Source: Rubrobacteraceae bacterium
Lineage (GTDB): Bacteria > Actinomycetota > Rubrobacteria > Rubrobacterales > Rubrobacteraceae
Direction of reading: 5' to 3'
Assembly (NCBI GenBank): GCA_030447045.1
Contig: JAUJMB010000098.1
Location: forward strand, 1-5,975
DNA: 5,975 nucleotides
The translations under genes and the position numbers were made by a program. The notes under the pieces were generated by a model. The model was given only the letters and a program-made list of their open reading frames with translations, made no database searches and had not been told where the DNA came from. Shown here piece by piece: positions 1-5,975 of this stretch (within the stretch, counting starts at the first letter, position 1; every line of letters starts with the position of its first letter).

Positions 1-352
1 AAAGGCCCTCAACGTCCGCGGGTGAGGATATCACGGGACGCCCGGGGTTACGAACCCGCCCGAGCCGCTTCCCGAACTCCACGGCGGCCAGTATTATACA
101 AGCCTTCGCCTGGCCCACGCCCCTGGTCTGAACGAGGTCGTGGACGTTCACGTTGTGGAGGCCGAAGAGGTCGCCGTGGGTGGATATGACCTCGCTCGCG
201 AGCTCGACGGCGGTCTTCTCGCGGTTGCCGATGCCGAAGAGGATGCCGAGCAACTCGGCGTTGGAGAGGGCGCCGGGCCCGGCCTCGAGCAGGCGCTCGC
301 GCGGGCGGAGCTCCGGGGGGAGCTGCTTTATGGTGTAGCGTCTTCCTTCCAA
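1..352 (-). CDS. radC: RadC family protein (UPF0758), N-terminal part; gene runs off the left edge
   Basis: The reverse strand reads from a TTG at 352 through 117 codons with no stop to the window edge. Seen: residues 7-22 (TIKQLPPELRPRERLL) and the following LSNAELLGILF segment are the typical RadC amino-terminal signature. NREKTAVELASEV (43-55) follows, then a helix-hairpin-helix element at about 77-96 (RGVGQAKACIILAAVEFGKR). The JAB/MPN metalloprotease-like domain that normally completes RadC must lie beyond the edge. Family knowledge: RadC was named for a supposed DNA-repair role, but its biochemical function remains unsettled. The start is inferred. TTG 352 gives a normal-length N-terminus, but no Shine-Dalgarno precedes it, and no in-frame ATG or GTG occurs between the maf stop and the conserved region. 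It lies 30 bases after maf, as in many Gram-positive maf-radC pairs. Confidence 0.93.
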   Translation of the reverse strand, partial: MEGRRYTIKQLPPELRPRERLLEAGPGALSNAELLGILFGIGNREKTAVELASEVISTHGDLFGLHNVNVHDLVQTRGVGQAKACIILAAVEFGKRLGRVRNPGRPVISSPADVEGL

Positions 353-382
353 GGCTCTAGGGTGATTATCGGCCGGCGGGGC

Positions 383-955
383 TCACGGCTGCAGCACGCC
401 GAAGCGGGCGAGCATCCTGCCGGTAAGCGCGAGGGGGAGGCCTACCACGTTCGTGTAGTCGCCCCCGATCCACTCGACAAACGCCCCGGCCCGGCCCTGG
501 ATCGCGTACCCGCCGGCCTTCCCGACACCCTCGCCAAGCCGCACGTAGGACTCGACCTCCCCGTCTCCTACCTCGCGCATGCGCACCCGCGTGACCGCGC
601 TGCCGACGACGAGGCTCTCGCCCCGCGCCACCGCAACTCCGGAGTAGACCTCGTGCGGCCTGCCGCGCAGGGAGAGGAGCATCCGCCGGACCTCCTCTCC
701 GTCGGCGGCCTGGCCGAGGACCCTCCCGGCGGCGGGGCCACCGGGCAGAGAGACGACCGTGTCCGCCGCGAGCACCACGTCGTCCGTGGTTTGCGCGACA
801 GTGAGGGCCTTGCCGCGGGCGTTCGTCTCGGCGGTCTCTCTAGGGTCGGCGAGCGTCACCTCGGGGAAGCCGCTGCGCCGCGCCTCGAAGGTGTAGCCGG
901 CCGCGCGGAGCAGGTCCACGCGCCGGGCCGACTCGGAGGCGAGGACGAAGCGCAA
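383..955 (-). CDS. maf: Maf-like nucleoside triphosphate pyrophosphatase, YhdE type (probable dTTP/UTP pyrophosphatase)
   Basis: A complete 190-residue protein, normal for the family. Seen: LASESARR (5-12), the NARGKA segment with K49, AADTVV (63-68) with the likely catalytic Asp65, [13 protein letters not shown] (94-106), [10 protein letters not shown] (145-154) and the C-terminal [11 protein letters not shown] (165-175). Family knowledge: Maf proteins hydrolyse nucleoside triphosphates to monophosphate and pyrophosphate as house-cleaning enzymes, and have also been linked to septum formation. The GYAIQG form is typical of the YhdE branch, active on dTTP, UTP and modified pyrimidine nucleotides, rather than the YceF (m7GTP) branch; the substrate call is inference. 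The usual ILGKP loop reads VLGQA here (79-83). The start is TTG at 955, the only plausible one: the ndk stop TAG lies upstream in the same frame and the LASES motif begins five codons in. The gap to ndk is 15 bases with only a weak AAGCGG upstream. Confidence 0.96.
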   Translation of the reverse strand: MRFVLASESARRVDLLRAAGYTFEARRSGFPEVTLADPRETAETNARGKALTVAQTTDDVVLAADTVVSLPGGPAAGRVLGQAADGEEVRRMLLSLRGRPHEVYSGVAVARGESLVVGSAVTRVRMREVGDGEVESYVRLGEGVGKAGGYAIQGRAGAFVEWIGGDYTNVVGLPLALTGRMLARFGVLQP

Positions 956-970
956 GCGGGGCGTCCGCTT

Positions 971-1372
971 CTACTGGCCGAAGAAGAGGCCGAGCTCGCG
1001 GTCGGCGCTCTCGGGGGAGTCCGAGCCGTGGACGAGGTTGTCCGGGAGGGAGAGGGCGAGGTCGCCCCGGATCGTGCCGGGCGCGGCCTCGGCGGGGTTC
1101 GTGGAGCCCATGAGGTTCCTCATCACCTTTATGGCGCCCTCGCCCCTTATGCGCATCGCGACGACGGGGGTCGAGGTGATGAACTCGACGAGTTCCTCGA
1201 AGAACGGCTTGTCGCGGTGCTCGGCGTAGTGCTCCTCGGCAAGCTCGCGGCCGACGTCCATGAGTTTCATCGCGTCTATGTCCAGGCTCTTGGCCTCTAT
1301 ACGGCGGATGATCTCGCCGACGAGGCGGCGGCGCACGCCGTCCCCCTTTACAAGTACCAGGGTCTCTTCCAC
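971..1372 (-). CDS. ndk: Nucleoside diphosphate kinase
   Basis: A complete 133-residue cytosolic enzyme that transfers the gamma-phosphate of an NTP to NDPs through a phosphohistidine intermediate, balancing NTP and dNTP pools. Seen: [18 protein letters not shown] at 5-22, Tyr49 and the DKPFF segment (54-58), Arg85, Thr91 in [16 protein letters not shown] (89-104), Arg102, Asn112, and the active-site block [15 protein letters not shown] with catalytic His115. All usual catalytic and nucleotide-binding positions are present. The length fits the short bacterial NDK class. One oddity: the near-invariant Lys-Pro-Asp near the N-terminus is Lys-Gly-Asp (9-11, codons AAG GGG GAC). The start is GTG at 1372, fixed by a strong AAGGAG six bases upstream and by the expected N-terminus. 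It is the only gene here with a textbook ribosome binding site. Neighbour maf also acts on the nucleotide pool. Confidence 0.97.
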   Translation of the reverse strand: MEETLVLVKGDGVRRRLVGEIIRRIEAKSLDIDAMKLMDVGRELAEEHYAEHRDKPFFEELVEFITSTPVVAMRIRGEGAIKVMRNLMGSTNPAEAAPGTIRGDLALSLPDNLVHGSDSPESADRELGLFFGQ

Positions 1373-1378
1373 GATCTT

Positions 1379-1384
1379 CTCCTT
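1379..1384 (-). promoter_or_regulatory. Ribosome binding site of ndk
   Basis: AAGGAG on the minus strand, six bases before the GTG at 1372. It is the only strong Shine-Dalgarno match ahead of any start in the window and it decides the GTG start of ndk. It suggests ndk is translated independently of the upstream gene. Confidence 0.85.
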
Positions 1385-1406
1385 CTAGGGTTTACGGATA
1401 GGAAAT

Positions 1407-1907
1407 TTACCAGGCCATCTTCTTGCCGCTGCGCTGGTCCGTGCCGCAGTAGGGGCACAGGCCCCACTCCTGGTTGAGCGGCCGGTCGCAGTTGATGCAC
1501 GGCTTCTTGAGCTCCCAGGCGCAGGTGGGGCAGATCAGGAACTCCTTCTCCACCAGGTTGCGGCAGTTCGGGCAGAGCAGCGTGTTGTTGCGCAGCTCCC
1601 GCTCCAGGAGCGCCGTCTCGAGCTCGCGCTCGCGCGACTCGTCCAGGTACTCGGGGGGGCGTACGATCAGGTAGATCAGGGTCCCAACGTACGGGAACAC
1701 GACCGCCACGATCCCCCACAGCAAGCTGATGGCGCCGCGCCGCCCAGCGTCGGTGTACGTCCAGTAGACGAGGGCCACCCACAGCACGACGAACAGCAGA
1801 ACGACGAGCTGAACCGAGATCCGCAAGATCGGGCTGTCCAGAAAGTTGGAGATGACCTGGAAAGGGTCGGAACCCTGCAGCAAGAGCGAGACCTGGGCGA
1901 AGCTCAT
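1407..1907 (-). CDS. Two-helix membrane protein with C-terminal double zinc ribbon, function unknown
   Basis: A 166-residue protein from ATG 1907. Seen: an amphipathic N-terminus, a first hydrophobic helix at about 28-50 (LVVLLFVVLWVALVYWTY), a second at about 58-82 (LLWGIVAVVFPYVGTLIYLIV), then RPPEYLDE, a charged, probably helical linker (86-107) rich in Glu and Arg, and four CxxC knuckles: C112/C115, C126/C129, C137/C140 and C151/C154. This matches the double zinc ribbon pattern, probably two bound zinc ions, exposed in the cytoplasm. The WTYTDAGRRG to RPPEYL region resembles the phospholipase D nuclease N-terminal type of membrane module. Similar proteins occur in actinobacteria, but I know no demonstrated function. 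A longer GTG start at 1949 exists; ATG 1907 is preferred because it forms an ATGA overlap with the upstream micro-ORF and has AAGG eight bases upstream. The stop is TAA, 34 bases before ndk. Possible roles (inference): membrane scaffold or metal/redox-sensitive adaptor. Confidence 0.88.
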   Translation of the reverse strand: MSFAQVSLLLQGSDPFQVISNFLDSPILRISVQLVVLLFVVLWVALVYWTYTDAGRRGAISLLWGIVAVVFPYVGTLIYLIVRPPEYLDESRERELETALLERELRNNTLLCPNCRNLVEKEFLICPTCAWELKKPCINCDRPLNQEWGLCPYCGTDQRSGKKMAW

Positions 1908-2005
1908 GAGATAAACCTTACCACCACGACGTAACCGAGCACAAAACACACAGCGGCCACGACCACCAGCAGCCCCACGAGTCGCCAGATCCCCCCCCTA
2001 GTCAC
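1904..2005 (-). CDS. Putative 33-residue single-span membrane micro-protein between folC and the zinc-ribbon gene
   Basis: Seen: the minus strand reads GTG ACT AGG GGG GGG ATC TGG ... and closes with TGA at 1906-1904. The product starts MTRGGIWRLVG, continues with a strongly hydrophobic stretch (about 9-29, LLVVVAAVCFVLGYVVVV) and ends RFIS. Arg3 and Arg8 before the helix would favour a cytoplasmic N-terminus, although Arg30 after it weakens that prediction. The GTG overlaps the last 8 bases of folC (GTGACTAG), and the stop overlaps the next gene's ATG as ATGA. This packing at both ends supports a real, translationally coupled gene and accounts for an otherwise unexplained 90-base gap in a tightly packed cluster. 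Against it: no clear Shine-Dalgarno, a short length, and lower third-position GC (about 24 of 33) than the neighbours. A shorter product from the in-frame GTG at codon 10 is possible. No homolog is recognised. It may act with the adjacent membrane protein (inference). Confidence 0.6.
   Translation of the reverse strand: MTRGGIWRLVGLLVVVAAVCFVLGYVVVVRFIS
1991..1998. repeat. Eight-base G/C homopolymer at the start of the micro-ORF
   Basis: Eight consecutive C on the plus strand (G on the coding strand) cover codons 3-5 of the micro-ORF, beginning with the G of the folC stop TAG. A length change here would shift the micro-ORF frame but leave FolC intact. Slippage is only a possibility; eight G residues can occur by chance in GC-rich DNA. 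Confidence 0.7.
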
Positions 2006-3221
2006 GAAGCCACCGCAGGACCGGCGCCGCCGTAGCAAACGACCCGACCACGAGCACTACGCCGCCGCCCCCGGCGACGGCCCGCACCGCCAGCGTGACG
2101 GCTTCCACGGGGTCCTCCTCCTTCAGCGTCTCTTCCCCCTCCACGTCATCGTGGCCCCGCAAGATATCGGCTGGGCCGGCCGCCCTCTCGCCCTCCGGGC
2201 GTGTGAGCACGACGGTCTGGGCCGCCGCGTTCAAGGCGGTAAGCATACTGCGGGCATCCTTGTCTCGCAAGACGCCGAGGACCACCGCGAGCGGCCTCCC
2301 GCCGTAGACCGCCCGCACCGCCTCCAGCGCGGCCTCCACCCCGGAGGGGTTGTGCCCCCCGTCCACGACCACGGGCACGCCCCCGACCTCGTGCGCCTCG
2401 AACCGCCCCGGCAACGCCCCGACGACGGCCCGCATCGCCCTCTCCCTCACCCCGCCGTCGAGCCCCCGCCCCAGCAGCTCCTCCGCGGCCCGGACCCCGA
2501 GCGCGGCGTTCCGAAGGACGAAAGGTGGCCCCTCCAGAGGGGTGGGTTCTGCCCCTTCCGGAGAGGCCTCGACGAGCCGGGCGCCGACCTCGGCGCACCG
2601 CCGGGCCGAGATCCCACGCACCACGGGGTCGTCCGTCCCGAGGATGAGCGCGGAGCCAGGAGAGACGCTGGCGAGCTTCTCGCGCGAGATCTCCTCGACG
2701 GTATCCCCCAGGTACTCAGCATGGTCGAGGCCGACGTTGGTGAGCACCACGGCCTCGGGCCCGGCGGCCGTGGTCGCGTCGTACCGGGCGCCGAGCCCCG
2801 CCTCCAGCACCGCCCACCGGAGCCCCTCCTCCGCGAACAGCCCGACGGCCCCCGCCGTCAGTAGCTCGAACTGCGAGGCCTCGACGCCGTGCCGGTCCGA
2901 AACCTCGATGGCCCGCCCCATCGCCCGGGCGAAACACCTTTCGGAGACGAACCCGCCGTCGAGCATGACGCGCTCGGTGTAGGAGAGGACGTGCGGGGAG
3001 AGGTACACGCCGGCCGGTTGGCCCGCCTGCGAGAGGGCGGCGGCCAGGGAGACCGCGGTCGTGCCTTTGCCGTTCGTGCCAACGACCTGGACGACGCGCA
3101 AATCGTTCTGCGGGTCCCCCAGCAGCGAGAGCAGGCGCTCCACGCGCCCGAGGCCCATGGTGACGCGCCTGCGGCGGTCGAGCTCGGCGCAGACGGAGGC
3201 GAAGGAGGAGGTCAGGGACAA
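1998..3221 (-). CDS. folC: Bifunctional dihydrofolate synthase / folylpolyglutamate synthase
   Basis: A complete 407-residue Mur-ligase-fold enzyme. It adds L-glutamate to dihydropteroate or folates with ATP, in the cytosol. Seen: P-loop GTNGKGTT (48-55), YLSPHV (73-78), SYTERV, EAGLGARYDATT (140-151), TNVGLDHAEYLG (161-172), the probable carbamylated Lys182 in EKLASV, LPGRFE (270-275), DGGHNPSG (287-294) starting the C-terminal domain, VLGVLRDKD (314-322) and VVGS (391-394). Deviations: the usual GGRLDATN reads GARYDATT, and the segment between Lys182 and DGGHNP appears some 20 residues shorter than in well-studied FolC, with no clear HQ before NAALG. Start: TTG 3221 keeps the N-terminal helix expected before GLGRVERLL and lies seven bases after the valS stop. 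An ATG at 3158 would remove that helix; a longer form from 3287 would overlap valS by 59 bases. No clear Shine-Dalgarno, so coupling to valS is likely. Which of the two activities dominates cannot be read from the sequence. Confidence 0.95.
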   Translation of the reverse strand: MSLTSSFASVCAELDRRRRVTMGLGRVERLLSLLGDPQNDLRVVQVVGTNGKGTTAVSLAAALSQAGQPAGVYLSPHVLSYTERVMLDGGFVSERCFARAMGRAIEVSDRHGVEASQFELLTAGAVGLFAEEGLRWAVLEAGLGARYDATTAAGPEAVVLTNVGLDHAEYLGDTVEEISREKLASVSPGSALILGTDDPVVRGISARRCAEVGARLVEASPEGAEPTPLEGPPFVLRNAALGVRAAEELLGRGLDGGVRERAMRAVVGALPGRFEAHEVGGVPVVVDGGHNPSGVEAALEAVRAVYGGRPLAVVLGVLRDKDARSMLTALNAAAQTVVLTRPEGERAAGPADILRGHDDVEGEETLKEEDPVEAVTLAVRAVAGGGGVVLVVGSFATAAPVLRWLRD

Positions 3222-3228
3222 GGAAGGG

Positions 3229-5778
3229 CTAGAGGTAGCCTTCCAGGCGGTCGGTAAGCGTCTCGAGCATGCGGCCGTTGGTCTCAAGCTTCTCGCGCTC
3301 GGCGGCGACGACGTCCTGCGGGGCGCGTTCCACGAACTTCGCGTTCTGGAGCTTGCCCTCGGCGCGTTTCACCTCGCCCTCGACGCGTGAGATCTCCTTG
3401 CGCAGGCGTTCGATCTCCCCGCGCCGCATCTCCTCGCTGAGCGAGAGCTCGACCACGATGTCCCCCGCCGGCAACGTCGCCGTCCCACCGCCGTCCATCG
3501 ACGCGACGAGCTTCACCCCCGAGAGGCCCGTGAAGACCGCGGGGTCCACCTCCCCCACCACCCTCCCCGCGAGCTCCCCCTCCACCTTCGACTCAGCCCG
3601 GAAAGAGCGCACGGCCGAGACCGCCCGTCTGGTCCGGCCCAGGAGCGCGTCCGCCTCCGCGTCTTCCAGGGAGGCGTCGAACGCCGGGAACGTCCCCCGG
3701 GCGAGCGGCCCCTCCTCGCCCATGATGCCGGCCATCTCCTCCGTGGCGAACGGCATGACCGGGTGAAGGAGCTTCAGCGTGCCGAGGAAGACCTCCCGCA
3801 AGACACGCGGGGTCTCCGCCGACGGCGCGGCCTTGGCTATCTCGATGTACCAGTCGGCGAACTGGTTCCAGGCGAAGCCGTAGATCAGGCGCATCGCCTC
3901 GGAGAACTCGCACTCCTCCAAGAGCCGGTCGTACTCCCGCGCCGTGCGGTTGAACTCCGAGAGGATCCAACGGTCCGAAACGGACAACGCTCCGGGTTCT
4001 CCGTTCGCCGGGTAGTTCAGGATGAAGCGGGTGGCGTTCCAGAGCTTGGTGACGAAGGCGCGGCCCATGGCGGCGCGCTCGTATGAGTAGGCGAAGTCCT
4101 GGGTGGAGGACTGGTAGAGGAGGCCGAAGCGGACGGCGTCCGTGCCGTACTCCTCTAAGAGGTCGAGGGGGTCTATGGTGTTGCCCTTGGACTTGCTCAT
4201 CTTCGTGCCGTCCCCGGCGAGGACTATGGAGTGTACGTTCACTTTCTCGAAGGGGACCTCGCCGCGGAAGCGGAGGCCCATCACGATCATGCGCGCCACC
4301 CACAGGTACATGATCTCACGCGCCGTCGAGAGCAGGCTCGTCGGGTAGAAGTACTCGAGGTCCGCGTTCTCCTCGGGCCAGCCGAGCGTCGCGAAGGGCC
4401 ACAGCCCGCTCGAGAACCACGTGTCCAGGATGTCCGGGTCCTGCTCCCAGCCCTCGCCCGGAGATTCCTTGGATGCGACCGTCTCGCCGTCCGGCCCGTA
4501 CCAGACGGGGATGCGGTGCCCCCACCAGAGCTGGCGGGATACGTTCCAGTCGTGGATGTTCTCCAGCCAGCGCACCGTCTCCCTGCGCCAGGAGTCCGGG
4601 TAGACCGTGATCTCTTCCTTCCGTAGGGCCTCGATCGCCGGGCGGGCCAGCCCCTCCATCGCCACCCACCACTGCTCGGAGAGCCAGGGCTCGATGACGG
4701 TGCCGCACCTGTCGCAGTGCCCGACCCTGTGCCGGTACTCCCTCACTTCGCCGAGCAGCTCCATCTCCCCAAGCCGCTCCGCCACGGCCTTGCGCGCCTC
4801 CATCCGGTCCATACCGGCAAAGCCCGTCCCGTTCTCGTTGATGGTACCGTCGGGGTTGAGTACGTTTACGGGTTCGAGGCCTAGCCTGCCGCCGATCTCG
4901 AAGTCGTTGGGGTCGTGCGCAGGCGTCACCTTGAGGACGCCGGTCCCGAAACCCGGGTCGACGTGCTCGTCGGCGTAGATCTGTATGTCGCGCTCGACAA
5001 ACGGAACCGTAACCCGCCGGCCGACGAGGTCCTTGTACCGCCCGTCCTCCGGGTTGACCACGAGCGCCACGTCCCCGAGCATCGTCTCCGGGCGGGTGGA
5101 GAAGACCTGGACGAAATCGTTGGTGTCGGGGCCCGGTCCCTTGCCGTCCGAGAACGGGTAGCGCAGGCCGTAGAGTTTGCCGTCGGTGTCCTCGTAGTTG
5201 ACCTCGAGGTCGGAGATGGCGGAGCGGTCGCGCGGGCACCAGTTGACGATGCGGGTGCCGCGGTAGATGGAGCCGTCGTTGTACAGTTCGATAAAGGCCG
5301 TCAGCACGGAGTCTATGTACTGTGCGTCCATCGTGTACCGCAGGCGTCGCCAGTCCACGGAGGCGCCGAGGCGCCTGAGCTGGCCGAGCATGGTGCCCCT
5401 GGCCTCCTCGGCGAACTCGCGGCACCGCTCCACGAACTCCTCGCGGCCGAGGTCGAAGCGGCTCTTGCCCTCCTCACGCATGAGCTTCCGCTCGACGACG
5501 TTCTGCAGCGCGATAGAGGCGTGGTCCACGCCGGGCAGCCAGAGGGCCTCGTAGCCCTTCATCCGGGCGCGCCTCGTGAGCGTGTCCTGGATGGCGCCGT
5601 TCAGGGCATGGCCCATGTGCAGCGCCCCCGTGACGTTCGGGGGCGGGAGCACGATGCAGTAAGGCTCCTTGCCGGGGTTCGGGTCGGCCTCGAACGCCCC
5701 CGAGCGTTCCCACTCCTCGTAGAGACGCCCCTCGACGGCCCGGTGCTCGTAGGTCTTTGGGATCTCCGCCTGGCTCAA
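3229..5778 (-). CDS. valS: Valyl-tRNA synthetase
   Basis: A complete 849-residue class I aminoacyl-tRNA synthetase that charges tRNA-Val, in the cytosol. Seen in order: PKTYEH start region, PPPNVTGALHMGH (45-57) with the HIGH-type signature HMGH, GVDHASIALQNVVE (83-96), NWCPRDRSAISDLEV (179-193), the CP1 editing domain with STRPETMLGD (227-236) and TPAHDPNDFE (285-294), a Cys pair C355/C358 (HCDRCGT), WWGHRIPVWY (418-427), DTWFSSGLWPF (452-462), KMSKSKGN (526-533), the anticodon-binding helical domain (about 600-700) and a charged C-terminal coiled coil (about 780-849) with the ValRS-type KFVERAP. The second Cys pair sometimes seen after the WGHRIP motif is absent. The usual GTDHAGIATQ reads GVDHASIALQ. 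Start TTG 5778 is the only in-frame start after the upstream stop that keeps the IPKTYE region; no Shine-Dalgarno is visible. It lies 15 bases after clpX and 7 before folC. Confidence 0.98.
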   Translation of the reverse strand: MSQAEIPKTYEHRAVEGRLYEEWERSGAFEADPNPGKEPYCIVLPPPNVTGALHMGHALNGAIQDTLTRRARMKGYEALWLPGVDHASIALQNVVERKLMREEGKSRFDLGREEFVERCREFAEEARGTMLGQLRRLGASVDWRRLRYTMDAQYIDSVLTAFIELYNDGSIYRGTRIVNWCPRDRSAISDLEVNYEDTDGKLYGLRYPFSDGKGPGPDTNDFVQVFSTRPETMLGDVALVVNPEDGRYKDLVGRRVTVPFVERDIQIYADEHVDPGFGTGVLKVTPAHDPNDFEIGGRLGLEPVNVLNPDGTINENGTGFAGMDRMEARKAVAERLGEMELLGEVREYRHRVGHCDRCGTVIEPWLSEQWWVAMEGLARPAIEALRKEEITVYPDSWRRETVRWLENIHDWNVSRQLWWGHRIPVWYGPDGETVASKESPGEGWEQDPDILDTWFSSGLWPFATLGWPEENADLEYFYPTSLLSTAREIMYLWVARMIVMGLRFRGEVPFEKVNVHSIVLAGDGTKMSKSKGNTIDPLDLLEEYGTDAVRFGLLYQSSTQDFAYSYERAAMGRAFVTKLWNATRFILNYPANGEPGALSVSDRWILSEFNRTAREYDRLLEECEFSEAMRLIYGFAWNQFADWYIEIAKAAPSAETPRVLREVFLGTLKLLHPVMPFATEEMAGIMGEEGPLARGTFPAFDASLEDAEADALLGRTRRAVSAVRSFRAESKVEGELAGRVVGEVDPAVFTGLSGVKLVASMDGGGTATLPAGDIVVELSLSEEMRRGEIERLRKEISRVEGEVKRAEGKLQNAKFVERAPQDVVAAEREKLETNGRMLETLTDRLEGYL

Positions 5779-5793
5779 GGGCGAAAGAGGACT

Positions 5794-5975
5794 CTAGGCC
5801 GTCTCGTCGTAGGTGTATTTAGACTTGCCCGACGCGGTGACGAGTGTGGGCTGCACGCCCTCCTTGACGGTGTCGGCGTCCACGACGCACTTCGTCACGT
5901 CCGAGCGGCTCGGCAGCTCGTACATCGTCGGCAGGAGCGCAGTCTCCAGGATGCTCCTGAGCCCCCTGGCCCCCG
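5794..5975 (-). CDS. clpX: ATP-dependent Clp protease ATP-binding subunit ClpX, C-terminal end only
   Basis: The reverse strand is open from the right edge to a TAG at 5796-5794, giving the last 59 residues. Seen: it begins with [10 protein letters not shown], the sensor-2 arginine motif of ClpX, followed by [15 protein letters not shown] and VQPTLVT, the standard C-terminal AAA+ small-domain sequence, then a short variable tail ending KYTYDETA. ClpX is the hexameric unfoldase that feeds substrates to ClpP. The zinc-binding N-terminal domain and Walker motifs lie outside the window. The stop is 15 bases before the valS start, so the two are probably co-transcribed. HslU also has a sensor-2 region, but ELPSR after GARGLR favours ClpX. 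Confidence 0.92.
   Translation of the reverse strand, partial: GARGLRSILETALLPTMYELPSRSDVTKCVVDADTVKEGVQPTLVTASGKSKYTYDETA

Noticed and set aside
44..60. T-arm-like sequence (GGGGTTACGAACCC), suggesting a tRNA or attachment site
   Set aside because: It lies within the conserved radC frame with no acceptor, D or anticodon arm around it.
353..382. GGCCGGC-type palindrome between maf and radC as a terminator
   Set aside because: The stem is very short and no U tract follows; short GC palindromes are expected by chance here.
1373..1406. Relatively AT-rich gap before ndk as a possible promoter
   Set aside because: It contains TAAATT and TATCC but no well-spaced -35/-10 pair, and most of the rest is the ndk ribosome binding site. 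An internal promoter cannot be excluded.
140..1477. Long plus-strand open frame of 445 codons
   Set aside because: It is antisense to radC, maf and ndk, whose protein motifs are unmistakable. Its composition is that of a GC-rich shadow frame with no recognisable domain.
1908..1949. Longer GTG start for the zinc-ribbon protein at 1949
   Set aside because: It would add 14 polar residues and overlap the micro-ORF. The ATG at 1907 has an AAGG upstream and an ATGA junction.
1998..2005. Programmed +1 frameshift fusing FolC to the hydrophobic micro-ORF
   Set aside because: The frames would allow a membrane-tailed FolC, but the G run lies after the stop and there is no recognisable slippery or RF2-type site before it; a separate overlapping gene is simpler.
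2151..2864. Plus-strand open frame antisense to folC, and similar antisense frames over valS
   Set aside because: All oppose well-supported genes, are low-complexity in Arg, Pro, Gly and Ala, and show no conserved motif.
3222..3287. Longer folC start at 3287 inside valS
   Set aside because: The extra N-terminal residues match nothing in FolC and overlap the ValRS C-terminal coil; TTG 3221 gives the normal length.

Overview
The window is a compact, GC-rich bacterial gene cluster in which every supported gene is on the minus strand. The gene content, GC bias, heavy use of TTG and GTG starts, and protein-level resemblance suggest a deep-branching actinobacterium, most likely Rubrobacter or a relative. 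That assignment is inference, because no rRNA or marker search could be run.

In transcription order (right to left) the layout is: the 3' end of clpX (ClpXP unfoldase), complete valS (valyl-tRNA synthetase), complete folC (folylpolyglutamate/dihydrofolate synthase), a 33-residue single-span membrane micro-ORF, a two-helix membrane protein with a double zinc ribbon, complete ndk (nucleoside diphosphate kinase), complete maf (YhdE-type nucleotide pyrophosphatase) and the 5' part of radC. Gaps are 34 bases or less, two junctions overlap (8 and 4 bases), and there is no non-coding stretch long enough to be a convincing promoter region or terminator. The genes are probably co-transcribed from a promoter beyond the right edge.

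Most genes are housekeeping: proteostasis (ClpX), translation (ValRS), folate and one-carbon supply (FolC), nucleotide pool balance and cleaning (Ndk, Maf) and a DNA-repair-associated protein of unclear function (RadC). The order valS-folC-...-maf-radC matches what is known from Bacillus and other Gram-positives, where mreB follows, so mreBCD may lie past the left edge.

I did not find a mobile element, CRISPR array, RNA gene or clearly new defence or metabolic system. The best candidate for something undescribed is the tiny membrane-protein gene at 1904-2005. It overlaps folC by 8 bases at one end and is joined by an ATGA stop/start to the zinc-ribbon membrane protein at the other, giving a possible coupled membrane pair of unknown function. 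Secondary points are the near absence of Shine-Dalgarno signals apart from ndk, and unusual residues in conserved motifs of Ndk, FolC and ValRS.
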